Assembly: GCF_024363565.1 (NCBI RefSeq)
Contig: NZ_JAJEKE010000004.1
Coordinates: 124,001-188,000 of the forward strand
Length of the DNA: 64,000 nt
Reading direction: 5' to 3'
Origin: Lutispora saccharofermentans
GTDB taxonomy: Bacteria; Bacillota; Clostridia; Lutisporales; Lutisporaceae
Part shown: positions 15,721-24,402 of the stretch, piece by piece
Layout of the letters: each line of letters opens with the position of its first letter
How positions within the stretch are numbered: the stretch's first letter is position 1
Made by a program: the position numbers and the translations under genes
The notes under the pieces: model-generated
The model's input: the letters and a program-made list of their open reading frames with translations, nothing else
The model's database searches: none
What the model was told of the DNA's origin: nothing

Positions 15721-18700
15721 AGTAGCTTATCTGGGTCTTGTAGCGGGAGATCACTTCATCTATATTATTTTTGTCCACATAGTCCGTCTTATAATCCAGA
15801 AGCACCAATCTGTCCTCTTCCTCAAAATACAGGTCTATTATACCCTGTATCAGTATTTTTTCTTCGGAATCATCCATATCTCCACCGGCAAATACTTCCT
15901 TCGGACTCGCTTCGATATTGAAGGGCATCTCTCTATAAACCTTCTTAGAGATTTTAATCCTCCGGCCCAGGGGCGAGGAAAAAAAGCTGTATATCCTTTT
16001 TATATCTGCGGCCCTTGCCCACTCCTCGGTTATGTATTCCCCTTCATAAAGCCTTTGCACCTGGACTCTGATAGCCTCCATGCTATCGGTATCGGATAAA
16101 TCCAGATGCTGCATTATGTAGTGCATCATACTTCCACGCTCTGCAGAGGCCATAGCCTTCTTGCCCTCCAAGAATCTGGGCTTCTTTAAATACTCTGATT
16201 TAAACAGGCTTTTTACTACTTCATCTTCATCTGTTCCTGCAGTAATCCTTTTCAGCTCAGTGACAGACAGCTTGGCAGGAAGCCCGGCAGAGCCTTGATA
16301 GGGATATACCCATTCCAGCCTCTTTACCACAGCTTCATCCGGCTTTCTGCTTTCCTTCTCCGCTTCCAGCTCGTCCAGCATATCCATTACATCTTCGGCT
16401 TCCTCTTCCTCAGCCTTCTCTCTCACAAAGCTTTCCTTTTTCCAGGCTTTTATCTCCCACCTGGATTCATCTCTATGAATTTTTAGTGACTCGCTGCCGT
16501 CTATTCCGTACTCCATAAGCAGGCTGCCGAAATCTTCATGGCGTATCAGGGCCAAGCCTATCCAATCCAGATACCTGCTTCCCCTTGCTACCATATCCGC
16601 CTTTAGCTTTTCCTCCTGAGAATCCAGGGCTGCCGCCCACCTGCCCACCGATCTTCCCAGGTTTTTGTCACATCCGGTGATGATAAGCTTTTCCTTGGCC
16701 CTGGTCAAGGCTACATAGAGCACCCTCATCTCCTCCGAAAGGCTCTCCAGCTTTATCCTCTGCTGTATAGCCAGCTTGGGCACAGTGGAATATGCTATCC
16801 TGGCCCGGGGATCCACCAGGTCTATGCCAAAGCCCAGCTCTTCGTGAAGCAGCATGGTCTTTCTGGCATCCTGCAAATTGAACTGCTTTCCTGCACCCCC
16901 TATTATGACCACAGGGAATTCAAGGCCTTTGCTCTTATGTATGCTCATTATCCTTACCACATCATCCTTTTCTCCCAGGATCTTGGCATTTCCCATATCT
17001 CCGCTGCTCAGCTTAAGCTTATTTATGAAATTTATAAAGTTGAACAGTCCCTTGAAGCTTGTTTCCTCATACTGCTTGGCCCTTTCAAACAAGACCTTCA
17101 GATTGGCCTGCCTCTGATGCCCCTGGGGCATAGCACCCACAAAGCTGAAATAACCCGTATCCCGCATGAGATACCATAGAAGCTCATCGGTGGGCAAATG
17201 AACAGATCTTTCCCTCCAGTCATCCAGCCTTCCTAAAAAGCTCTTCGCCTTGTTCCCCAGATCATCGCCCCGGCCGGAAATCTTTTTTAATGCTTCATAA
17301 AAGCTGACTTCCTTGTCTTCCAGCCTTATATCCATAAGCTCTTCGGAGGAGAAGCCCGCTATAGCGGATTTCAATACGGCTATCAGAGGGATATCCTGCA
17401 TCGGATTATCGATTATCTGAAGCAAGGACATGACTATCTGGACTTCAGACCTTTTGAAAAAGCCGGTTCCCGTATCTGCAAAGGTAGGTATGCCCATGGC
17501 CTCCAGTTCCTCCATAAAAACCTCCGACCAACCCTTTACCGTCCTCAGCAATATAACAATATCCCTATACTCCAGATTTCTATAGCCGCCCAAATCTTTG
17601 TCATAAATTCTGAAAGGCTGAGAGCTCTCTCCCGTCAAGCCCATCAGACTCAATATCCTTTCTCCTATGAGCCTGGCCTCGATTTGTACGGAGTCCAGGT
17701 CTTCGGCTTCTTCAGCCGTGCCGTCTTCCCGGCTTCCTTGATCTTCCCGTTCATCCTCCGCCTTGGACTCATCTTTTTTCATATCTATTATATGCAGCTC
17801 TATGGAATGGCCGTATTCATCCTTTCCCGCCTCATCATCAGGAAAAACGGCTCCCGGGTTTAAGAATTCTCCTTCATCGTAGTTGATCTCGCCCAGGTAT
17901 AAGGACATGAGCTGGCGAAAGATGAAGTTCACCCCATCCAAAACCTCTTTTCTGCTTCTGAAGTTCTTAAAGAGCTTGATCTTTCTTTCCTTTGAGCCTC
18001 CCTCATGTGATGAGCCTCCCTCATGCGATGAGCCTCCAGTATCCGAATATCTTTTGTATTTATCCAGAAACAGCTCCGGCTTTGCCTGCCTGAACCTGTA
18101 GATGCTCTGCTTCACATCTCCCACCATGAACATATTGGGATTGCCTTCATCCCTCTTGGATACGGCAGAAAGGATGGCTTCCTGCACCAGATTGCTGTCT
18201 TGATATTCGTCTACCAGTATCTCCTTGAACCGATCCCTGATGCTCAAGGCGGCAGGAGACGGAATGATCTTTCCATCTTCATCCCTCCGGGTCAGAATAT
18301 TGAGGCAGAAATGCTCCAGATCATTAAAGTCTATTATGGCCTTTTCTTTTTTCCTCTCCAGATACATTTTCCCGAAGGAAGAAACCAGGCTGCATAATGT
18401 GGCTATGATGGGATGGAGGGCATCCAGATCTCCCTTTATATCCTCTGAGCTGCAGTTGAACAGCCCGTCACCGAGTCCCGTGATCCTTTCCTTAGCATCC
18501 TTCCTCAAGTCCTTCAATTCATCATAATCCGTTTTATCAGCAGCCTTATCCGGCCCCTGCTGCCTGGAGAAATTTATGCTCATGTAGGCATTGTAAAGGT
18601 CATCCCAGGAGCCTTGGGCAGCCTGGAAAAGCTGTCTGACCATGCTTATGTCATCTGCCAGCTGGGCTGCGCATTTTTCATAGCCTGAATTTCTATGAGC

Positions 18701-19408
18701 TATCCTCCCAGCCTTTAACAGCTGGTTTAATGCTCCCTCTATTTCAAGCCTTCCATGTTCCATTATAATTTTTGCCCAGGAGGTTTGGGAAAAATCCCAT
18801 TCCCCGGCGGTATCATATGCTTCGCACATCTTATTCAGCCACTCTTCCGGCCATGGGCTGCTCTGCACAAATTCAAATATATCCAAAACCATGTCCTGGA
18901 GCTTTTTATCGTCCTTATTTCCGCCATACCGGTCAAGAAGATAGATAAAGTCCTGGTCCTCCGCTTCATATTTCTCTTCAAAAAGATCCTCGATGGTTTC
19001 CAGCTTTAAAAGTACGCTTTCCGTTTCATCCGCAATTCTAAAATCCGGGTCCAGATCCAGCATGTGAAAATTATTTTTAACCACATCCATGCAAAAAGAA
19101 TGTATGGTGGTGATGCTGGCTTTGTTGAGGAGAAGCATTTGCCTTTGAAGCATCAAAGATTCGGGCTTTCTCTCAAGCTCCTTGCCCAGGGCCTCTCCAA
19201 TCCTCTCCCTCATTTCCGAGGCAGCGGCGTTAGTGAAGGTCACAATGAGCATATTGTCAATGTCCATAGGACTATCTTCATTTATTATTTTTCTGATAAT
19301 CCTCTCTACAAGCACAGCGGTCTTGCCCGCTCCGGCTGCCGCCGCAACCAGCAGGTCACAGCCGCTGACTTCAATAGCAGATTTCTGCTCGCAGGTCCAA
19401 TCAGCCAA
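15632..19408 (-). CDS. addA: ATP-dependent helicase/nuclease subunit A
   Basis: A 1258-residue UvrD/Rep-type helicase with a RecB-type nuclease domain, the motor and 3'-strand nuclease of the AddAB double-strand-break repair enzyme. Walker A is VAAAAGAGKTAVLVERI, the helicase motif is LVDEYQDSN, and the C-terminal nuclease motif is VLLDYKTDYVDK. Start TTG 19408 is chosen because GGAGGG lies 8 bases upstream and the protein then begins at the conserved WT-EQ-AI motif. An in-frame ATG at 19459 has no such signal. A 6-residue repeat (GGSSHE twice, then GGS) sits in a loop, encoded near 17998-18035. It follows addB on the same strand across a 57-bp palindrome. Confidence 0.95.
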   Translation of the reverse strand: MADWTCEQKSAIEVSGCDLLVAAAAGAGKTAVLVERIIRKIINEDSPMDIDNMLIVTFTNAAASEMRERIGEALGKELERKPESLMLQRQMLLLNKASITTIHSFCMDVVKNNFHMLDLDPDFRIADETESVLLKLETIEDLFEEKYEAEDQDFIYLLDRYGGNKDDKKLQDMVLDIFEFVQSSPWPEEWLNKMCEAYDTAGEWDFSQTSWAKIIMEHGRLEIEGALNQLLKAGRIAHRNSGYEKCAAQLADDISMVRQLFQAAQGSWDDLYNAYMSINFSRQQGPDKAADKTDYDELKDLRKDAKERITGLGDGLFNCSSEDIKGDLDALHPIIATLCSLVSSFGKMYLERKKEKAIIDFNDLEHFCLNILTRRDEDGKIIPSPAALSIRDRFKEILVDEYQDSNLVQEAILSAVSKRDEGNPNMFMVGDVKQSIYRFRQAKPELFLDKYKRYSDTGGSSHEGGSSHEGGSKERKIKLFKNFRSRKEVLDGVNFIFRQLMSLYLGEINYDEGEFLNPGAVFPDDEAGKDEYGHSIELHIIDMKKDESKAEDEREDQGSREDGTAEEAEDLDSVQIEARLIGERILSLMGLTGESSQPFRIYDKDLGGYRNLEYRDIVILLRTVKGWSEVFMEELEAMGIPTFADTGTGFFKRSEVQIVMSLLQIIDNPMQDIPLIAVLKSAIAGFSSEELMDIRLEDKEVSFYEALKKISGRGDDLGNKAKSFLGRLDDWRERSVHLPTDELLWYLMRDTGYFSFVGAMPQGHQRQANLKVLFERAKQYEETSFKGLFNFINFINKLKLSSGDMGNAKILGEKDDVVRIMSIHKSKGLEFPVVIIGGAGKQFNLQDARKTMLLHEELGFGIDLVDPRARIAYSTVPKLAIQQRIKLESLSEEMRVLYVALTRAKEKLIITGCDKNLGRSVGRWAAALDSQEEKLKADMVARGSRYLDWIGLALIRHEDFGSLLMEYGIDGSESLKIHRDESRWEIKAWKKESFVREKAEEEEAEDVMDMLDELEAEKESRKPDEAVVKRLEWVYPYQGSAGLPAKLSVTELKRITAGTDEDEVVKSLFKSEYLKKPRFLEGKKAMASAERGSMMHYIMQHLDLSDTDSMEAIRVQVQRLYEGEYITEEWARAADIKRIYSFFSSPLGRRIKISKKVYREMPFNIEASPKEVFAGGDMDDSEEKILIQGIIDLYFEEEDRLVLLDYKTDYVDKNNIDEVISRYKTQISYYEKALQIALRRAVDEKYIYLFHTGETVRL

Positions 19409-19465
19409 TTTCCATACCCTCCTTTTTTTGATTTTACTGCAAAAACTCATTTCCGGCACTTTTGT

Positions 19466-19522
19466 TGTTGTATTGACTGATAACGATTGCGGTGATGCAC
19501 TCTTATATCAGTTAATACAACA
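19466..19522. repeat. 57-bp imperfect palindrome between addB and addA
   Basis: The 17-bp ends (19466-19482 and 19506-19522) are inverted with one mismatch. The stretch TGACTGATAACGATTGC here also occurs, inverted, inside the MITE copy at 14131-14215, so it may be a distant relative of that element. It begins 1 base past the addB stop. Confidence 0.55.
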
Positions 19523-19523
19523 G

Positions 19524-22500
19524 TTATTGCAGCGAAATCTTCTTTTCTTCCTTTTTGCCCAAAAGTGACCATATTTCCTCGTCTTTCATATCACCGATGA
19601 GCCGGTAGCTGTTGGTCTCCCCTTCAAACTTGCATACTGAGGAATAGGGGCAATAGGTGCAGGAAATATACTTCTTCCTTTTATACGGGGATATGGATAT
19701 ATTGCCGGTAAACATCTCAGCCGACAGCTTTACAAGGGTTTCCTTCACATGATTCCTCAATCTTTCAAACTGCTCTACCGTTGCGGCTGAGGACCTGCTG
19801 CTCAAGCTTCCATCCTTGGTTATGCCAGCAGGTATTATCAAGGAATCCCCTTTTATATCCCGATCCATTTCGGTGATTATTTCCTTGTCCGCCAGGACCA
19901 GGCCCTTCATCCTCATGGCTTTCTTCAGCTTATCCTCAATATTCTCAGGAGGCTTTTTGCCATCTATCCGCAATACCGGGTCATCCAGTTTAAAGTAAAG
20001 AATGCCGGCAGGCATATATGTACCACCTGCGCCCTTGAGGCCCTTTTCCCAAATAGCGCTGAGATAGGTTATGAGCTGCAGTTCAATGCCGTTATATACA
20101 TCGGACAGCTTAAATTCTTTGGCGCCGGATTTATAATCTATTACCCTCACGTAGGTGCCTTTTTGTGTCTTCAATATGTCGATCCTGTCAATTCTGCCTT
20201 TTAAAACGATCTTTTCCCCTGTAGGAAGCTCCAGGGTAATGGCGGGGAGGCCATCCGCTTCCCCAAAGGCCATCTCATAGGCCACCGGTTCAAAGCCGCT
20301 CTTTTTGACATGCTCTGCTATAAGCCATATGGAGCGGGTTACAACCTTTTTCAATCTTTCCTGAAGATATATGTAGCGTTTTGACCTTCTGAAAGGAAGC
20401 CCTGGAATGCTTTCCAATATTTCCTCAATGATTTTGTCTATCTCCGCCCGGCACCAGGCTTCATCAACATGCTTCCAGCTCAGATTGTTCCTTTTCAAGC
20501 CTTCGGAAAATCTGCTGATGACAAGGTGCAAAAAACTGCCTATATCGGGCGCTTCCAGCTTCAGCACCTTTCTTTCCTTGGCCCTCAGGCCGTATTGGAC
20601 ATAATATGAGAAGGGGCAGGAGGCATACCGCTCAAGACGGGACACGCTGGAATTATATGTACTGCCGTAGAGCTTGCTCACCTTCTCCTTTGCCAGCGGT
20701 CTTTCATCATTGGTATATCGAAGTCCTGCCGCTACATGCTTCAGCTTATCCTGCCACTCTTGCTTCTGCGAAAACCATAAATATACGTCCTTCCAGAGGT
20801 TTGCATCCTTCTCATTGTTTGCAAGGTTCCTCAAAAAACCTATGAGATAATTAAAGGAAGGCAGAGGAGGCCCTATAAGATCCATAGCTTCCCCATCTCC
20901 CACTATGGTGCTCATGCTCTCCATATTGGGAAAAATCCTCTTCAGTTTTCCGATGACATAGGACGGTCTCAGGGCCTTGCCTTCATGGTCTGCCGCAGGA
21001 TAGCTTATCCTGAGGTATCTGCCTGCCTTGGTCAGGGTAGTGTACAGCAAGTATTGCTCCTGAAAAGCCTTGGTCTTGGTATCCAATGCCAGCTCCAACC
21101 CCAAAGACTTCAGCATCTCTCTGTCCCTGTCCGACAGCATGCCCTCATCCCTGGCTGCCGAAGGGAATACCCCGTCATTCACTCCAAGTATGAATAAAGC
21201 CTCTATCTCATGGCTTCTCCACCTGTCTATGCTGCCCACCAAAAGCTGATCGCCGGAATGGGGGATAAGCCCCATGTCATATTGGGAAAAGCCGATATTC
21301 AGAAAGCCGGATAAGCGTTCCAGGGTCATGCTTTCATCCCCGCTTACCTCAACTATTTGATCGAGAACCTGGATTATCACATCCCATATCTGCTTATATT
21401 CCTCCGCTGTTTCGAGCTGTTTCTGCTCTCTGTATCTTTCAGCCAGCTCTTCCACCCTGTCGGGAATACCTATATGGCACAAAAACTCATATAAGCAAAG
21501 GCAAGCATCAGGCGCCGACCTGGCCTCCTTCAGCCCTTTTTTGAGCTCCAGCAAAGGCTCCGCCACTTTGTGCCTTATATGGTTCACTTTCTCTATTATA
21601 GCCTTCTCATCTTCCCCGGCTTCCTCATCTCCAAAGGAATAATTGAGCCTGTAGCTCCATTCATCCTCGCTGTACCACTGGCTGCCTCTTATGCCGTTGG
21701 CCAGGACATAGTTCTCCAGAATATCCACCTCTTCCGTCTCAATGCCGGAAAGGCCTGTTTTCAGGTATCTGAAAACAGTTTCATATGTAAAATTCTTTTG
21801 TATTATGGCCAAAGCCGAGAGCACCAGCATCGCCAGAGGATGGTCGGAGACCGCTCTTTTTTTGTCTATAAAAAAAGGTATCCTATATTCCCCGAATATA
21901 ATCCTGACCAGCTTTTCATAGCTGTCCAGATCCTTGGTCACCACCGCCATATCCCTGTACCTTAAGCCTTTATCCCTGCAAAAATGTATGATCTGCCGTG
22001 CTGCAGCTTCTACCTCGCTGTAGGGATCAGCCGCAGACAGTATGGCTAGGCTGCCGGTCTTTTCCCTGTATACCTGGTAAGGATAAGAAAAAAAGTTTCT
22101 CTCAAGATGGGCTATAGCCATATTCCCGGTAAACCTATGGGGTATGTCTCCCTGCATGCCGACAGGCCTCTCCACATCTATTCCCATTTCCTTTGCAAGC
22201 TCAACAAGGCGGCTGCTTGTATATTTAGTAGGAGAAAAAACGTCCACGTCCTGAATCTTCTCATCACCTGCAAGGCAATCTGTGCAAAGGCAGATATTGA
22301 CTCTTGAGCACAGCAGCAAGAGCTTCTTTATTATTTCATATTCCTGGGGTGTAAAGCCGGAAAATTCATCTATCCATATCTCAGCTCCCGCCAGCTTATC
22401 GCTCTTTTCCATGCGGCGGGCCAGAATGGTCAAATCATCATCCGTATCTATGTACCTGCTGTGGACTATTTCATCATAGCTTTTATATATAAGCAGCAAG

Positions 22501-22970
22501 TCCTCCAGCTTGTCTTTCAAAAATCTGTCACCTATCAAATCCTTGGTTTCACCAAGCAAATCCGGGGTTATGTTGTATCTCTTAAATTCGCTGAGCATGC
22601 CTGCCATCCTATCCACGAAGCCCCGCTGGCCTGCAGATCTGCCGAAGGCCTTGAAGCTGCTTTTGCTTTTCTCCAGTATGCTGTGGATTATCATGGCCTT
22701 GCCGGCAGAGTTGACATGCTTTCTGGCCCCGCCGCCTACTTCATCCAATATTCGGCGGGCAAGCCTCTTAAAGCTCAGCACCTCGGCTTCTCCGATGCCC
22801 GAAGCTCCCAATGCCCTTACCAGGTTTTTCTCCCCCTGAAGGGTAAACTGCTCCGGCACCATGAGGATGAGGGTCTTATCCGGATTTTCCCTCTTGCTCC
22901 TTTTTATATCCTCTATGCAAAAACGGCTCTTGCCGGAGCCCGCTCTGCCGTATATTATATGAAGGCTCAT
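19524..22970 (-). CDS. addB: ATP-dependent helicase/nuclease subunit B
   Basis: A 1148-residue inactivated helicase with an active nuclease domain, the second subunit of AddAB. It begins MSLHIIYGRAGSGKSRFC with a retained P-loop. The C-terminal RecB-like nuclease shows VRVIDYKSGAKEF. The Fe-S cluster Cys residues expected for AddB appear in the tail as ISCTYCPYSSVC plus the earlier Cys in RYASCPFSYY. Length and order (addB before addA) are standard for Clostridia. Confidence 0.95.
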   Translation of the reverse strand: MSLHIIYGRAGSGKSRFCIEDIKRSKRENPDKTLILMVPEQFTLQGEKNLVRALGASGIGEAEVLSFKRLARRILDEVGGGARKHVNSAGKAMIIHSILEKSKSSFKAFGRSAGQRGFVDRMAGMLSEFKRYNITPDLLGETKDLIGDRFLKDKLEDLLLIYKSYDEIVHSRYIDTDDDLTILARRMEKSDKLAGAEIWIDEFSGFTPQEYEIIKKLLLLCSRVNICLCTDCLAGDEKIQDVDVFSPTKYTSSRLVELAKEMGIDVERPVGMQGDIPHRFTGNMAIAHLERNFFSYPYQVYREKTGSLAILSAADPYSEVEAAARQIIHFCRDKGLRYRDMAVVTKDLDSYEKLVRIIFGEYRIPFFIDKKRAVSDHPLAMLVLSALAIIQKNFTYETVFRYLKTGLSGIETEEVDILENYVLANGIRGSQWYSEDEWSYRLNYSFGDEEAGEDEKAIIEKVNHIRHKVAEPLLELKKGLKEARSAPDACLCLYEFLCHIGIPDRVEELAERYREQKQLETAEEYKQIWDVIIQVLDQIVEVSGDESMTLERLSGFLNIGFSQYDMGLIPHSGDQLLVGSIDRWRSHEIEALFILGVNDGVFPSAARDEGMLSDRDREMLKSLGLELALDTKTKAFQEQYLLYTTLTKAGRYLRISYPAADHEGKALRPSYVIGKLKRIFPNMESMSTIVGDGEAMDLIGPPLPSFNYLIGFLRNLANNEKDANLWKDVYLWFSQKQEWQDKLKHVAAGLRYTNDERPLAKEKVSKLYGSTYNSSVSRLERYASCPFSYYVQYGLRAKERKVLKLEAPDIGSFLHLVISRFSEGLKRNNLSWKHVDEAWCRAEIDKIIEEILESIPGLPFRRSKRYIYLQERLKKVVTRSIWLIAEHVKKSGFEPVAYEMAFGEADGLPAITLELPTGEKIVLKGRIDRIDILKTQKGTYVRVIDYKSGAKEFKLSDVYNGIELQLITYLSAIWEKGLKGAGGTYMPAGILYFKLDDPVLRIDGKKPPENIEDKLKKAMRMKGLVLADKEIITEMDRDIKGDSLIIPAGITKDGSLSSRSSAATVEQFERLRNHVKETLVKLSAEMFTGNISISPYKRKKYISCTYCPYSSVCKFEGETNSYRLIGDMKDEEIWSLLGKKEEKKISLQ

Positions 22971-23035
22971 CTCATCACCGCCTTAGTCTTTTTAATAATT
23001 ATATCATATAGCTGTCCAAATGCTGACAGTGAAAT

Positions 23036-23061
23036 AAAAAAACCGGAATTAAACCGGCTTC
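23036..23061 (-). terminator. Terminator at the end of the YdcF-like gene
   Basis: On the minus strand AAGCCGG/CCGGTTT pairs (one G-T) around a 7-base loop and ends in a run of seven T. Confidence 0.65.
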
Positions 23062-23635
23062 ATATTTTCATAAATAAATATTTATAGTATCCAAAGAATT
23101 CCCTTATCAAGGAATAAATATCTTTTATCTCGAAAAAGCTGGAATGGCCCGCATATACCTTTTCAAAGCCGACCCTTCTAAAAGCCAGCTTACATCTCGT
23201 TATATGATAAAACTGAGAAATGACCATTACTGAACTGAAATCACTCTTTGTCATGATCTCTTTAGAATTCTTCGCCGTCATAAACGTATTATTGCCTTTG
23301 CTGTCTACAATGATGCTATCTCCGGGAATTCCCATGCCCACCAGGTAATCCTTCATAACTTCGGCTTCGTCAAAGCCTTCCTTGCCTATACCTCCGCTCA
23401 CAATAATATGCTTATAGTATCCCTTCTCATACAATTCTGCCGCTTTATCCAGCCTATACTTTAACCGTACCGAAGGCTGACCATTTAGTTCCACCTTGTT
23501 TCCCAGCACGACGGCTGCATCTGCGTATCCCAGTTCATCATTCAATCCATCTATAACGATAACTGCAATATGACCAATAAACCACAGCATCATCAGCATT
23601 ATCAGGAATAAGATTTTTTTCTTCATTTTATCCAT
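23060..23635 (-). CDS. YdcF/SanA family (DUF218) membrane-anchored protein
   Basis: A 191-residue protein with one N-terminal transmembrane helix (about residues 7-24) and a DUF218 domain. Visible motifs are DAAVVLGNKVELNGQPSVRL, KHIIVSGGIGKEGFDEAEVM, DSKGNNTFMTAKNS and VMVISQFYHITRCKLAF. YdcF/SanA/ElyC proteins are linked to envelope integrity and peptidoglycan or lipid-carrier metabolism, but their chemistry is not settled. The start overlaps the previous stop as TAATG, so it is coupled to the Cys-rich protein gene. Confidence 0.85.
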   Translation of the reverse strand: MDKMKKKILFLIMLMMLWFIGHIAVIVIDGLNDELGYADAAVVLGNKVELNGQPSVRLKYRLDKAAELYEKGYYKHIIVSGGIGKEGFDEAEVMKDYLVGMGIPGDSIIVDSKGNNTFMTAKNSKEIMTKSDFSSVMVISQFYHITRCKLAFRRVGFEKVYAGHSSFFEIKDIYSLIREFFGYYKYLFMKI

Positions 23636-23937
23636 TATTTTTCTATTTGCTCTAAAGCAGTGTGTTCCGTCAGTTCAGAAAGTTTTTCAATCCTTTCATT
23701 GACCATACTTCTAAAGCAATTGGGGAGATGCTCTCTGTGAGCCCTGTGTATGGCAACACATTCTATGCATTTTCCATGATATTTACATGCTTTTTGACAT
23801 GAGCAATGATCTGTTTTCCCTAAGCTTGCTCTTAATTCTTCTACAAATTCATCTTGAATCTTATGCCCAAGGGAGCGGTCGCCTTTATGAAAGGCCTTCA
23901 TGGCTTCCTTTTCTTTCGGGTTATTATCGATGATCAT
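23635..23937 (-). CDS. Small Cys/His-rich conserved protein, function unknown
   Basis: A 100-residue soluble protein with a central Cys/His block: CSCQKACKYHGKC, then CVAIHRAHREH, then LPNCF. The spacing of seven Cys and several His suggests a bound metal (zinc or Fe-S). I do not recognise a characterised family; similar short proteins occur in clostridia under uninformative names. GGAGG lies 7 bases before the start. It is coupled to the YdcF-like gene. Confidence 0.65.
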   Translation of the reverse strand: MIIDNNPKEKEAMKAFHKGDRSLGHKIQDEFVEELRASLGKTDHCSCQKACKYHGKCIECVAIHRAHREHLPNCFRSMVNERIEKLSELTEHTALEQIEK

Positions 23938-24029
23938 TTTATCTCCTCCGCATAATATAAGTTTTAGTTATAATCCTTGAATCTATTTTACATCATCCTT
24001 ATATCAATCTCAAACAAATGATTATTTTG

Positions 24030-24116
24030 CTATATATAACGCATTAAATATTCTGCATAGCTGTTATGCTGACTGATAACATTATTACTGTAAAATCTTT
24101 TTCACGTTATATATAG
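24030..24116. mobile_element. 87-bp MITE-like palindromic element, copy 2
   Basis: It has the same perfect 12-bp CTATATATAACG terminal inverted repeats as copy 1 at 14131-14215, inverted relative to it, with a core differing by a few bases and a 2-bp indel. It lies in the 218-base gap between the ACP-like gene and the Cys-rich protein gene, where nothing else is evident. Confidence 0.75.
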
Positions 24117-24155
24117 TAAAGTTTCACTGGCGCACTCCATTTTTAATATTGGGAC

Positions 24156-24392
24156 TTAATAGCTTTCACGAACTTTATTTATATGCCTTACCACATCGCC
24201 TACATTTTGAAAGTCTGCGGCCTCATCGTCATGTATTGTAATGCCGAATTTCTTTTCAACGGCTATGATCAGCTTTGCGACATCAATGGGTTCGATGCCG
24301 TATTCCTCTGTAAACTCTGTATGTTCTGTTATATCTTCTTCATCTTCTCCCAGAATTTCAGCAAGAAGATATGCTACTTTTTCAATCGTCAT
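24156..24392 (-). CDS. Acyl-carrier-protein-like protein lacking the phosphopantetheine serine
   Basis: A 78-residue four-helix ACP fold: MTIEKVAYLLAEIL, then EDITEHTEFTEEYGIEPIDVAKLI, then KKFGITIHDDEAADFQNVGDVVRHI. At the normal DSLD position it reads EPID, so the Ser that accepts 4'-phosphopantetheine is Pro. It cannot be a conventional acyl carrier. ATG 24392 is chosen for AGGAGG 6 bases upstream. It starts 10 bases after the helD stop, in a TetR-helD-ACP-like operon, so it may be a protein-interaction module. It could instead belong to a known Ser-less ACP-like group. Confidence 0.8.
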   Translation of the reverse strand: MTIEKVAYLLAEILGEDEEDITEHTEFTEEYGIEPIDVAKLIIAVEKKFGITIHDDEAADFQNVGDVVRHINKVRESY

Positions 24393-24402
24393 GGGCATCC
24401 TC

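Noticed and set aside
17998-18035. Possible CRISPR-like repeat
   Set aside because: It has only two and a half 18-bp direct copies with no spacers, inside a coding gene.
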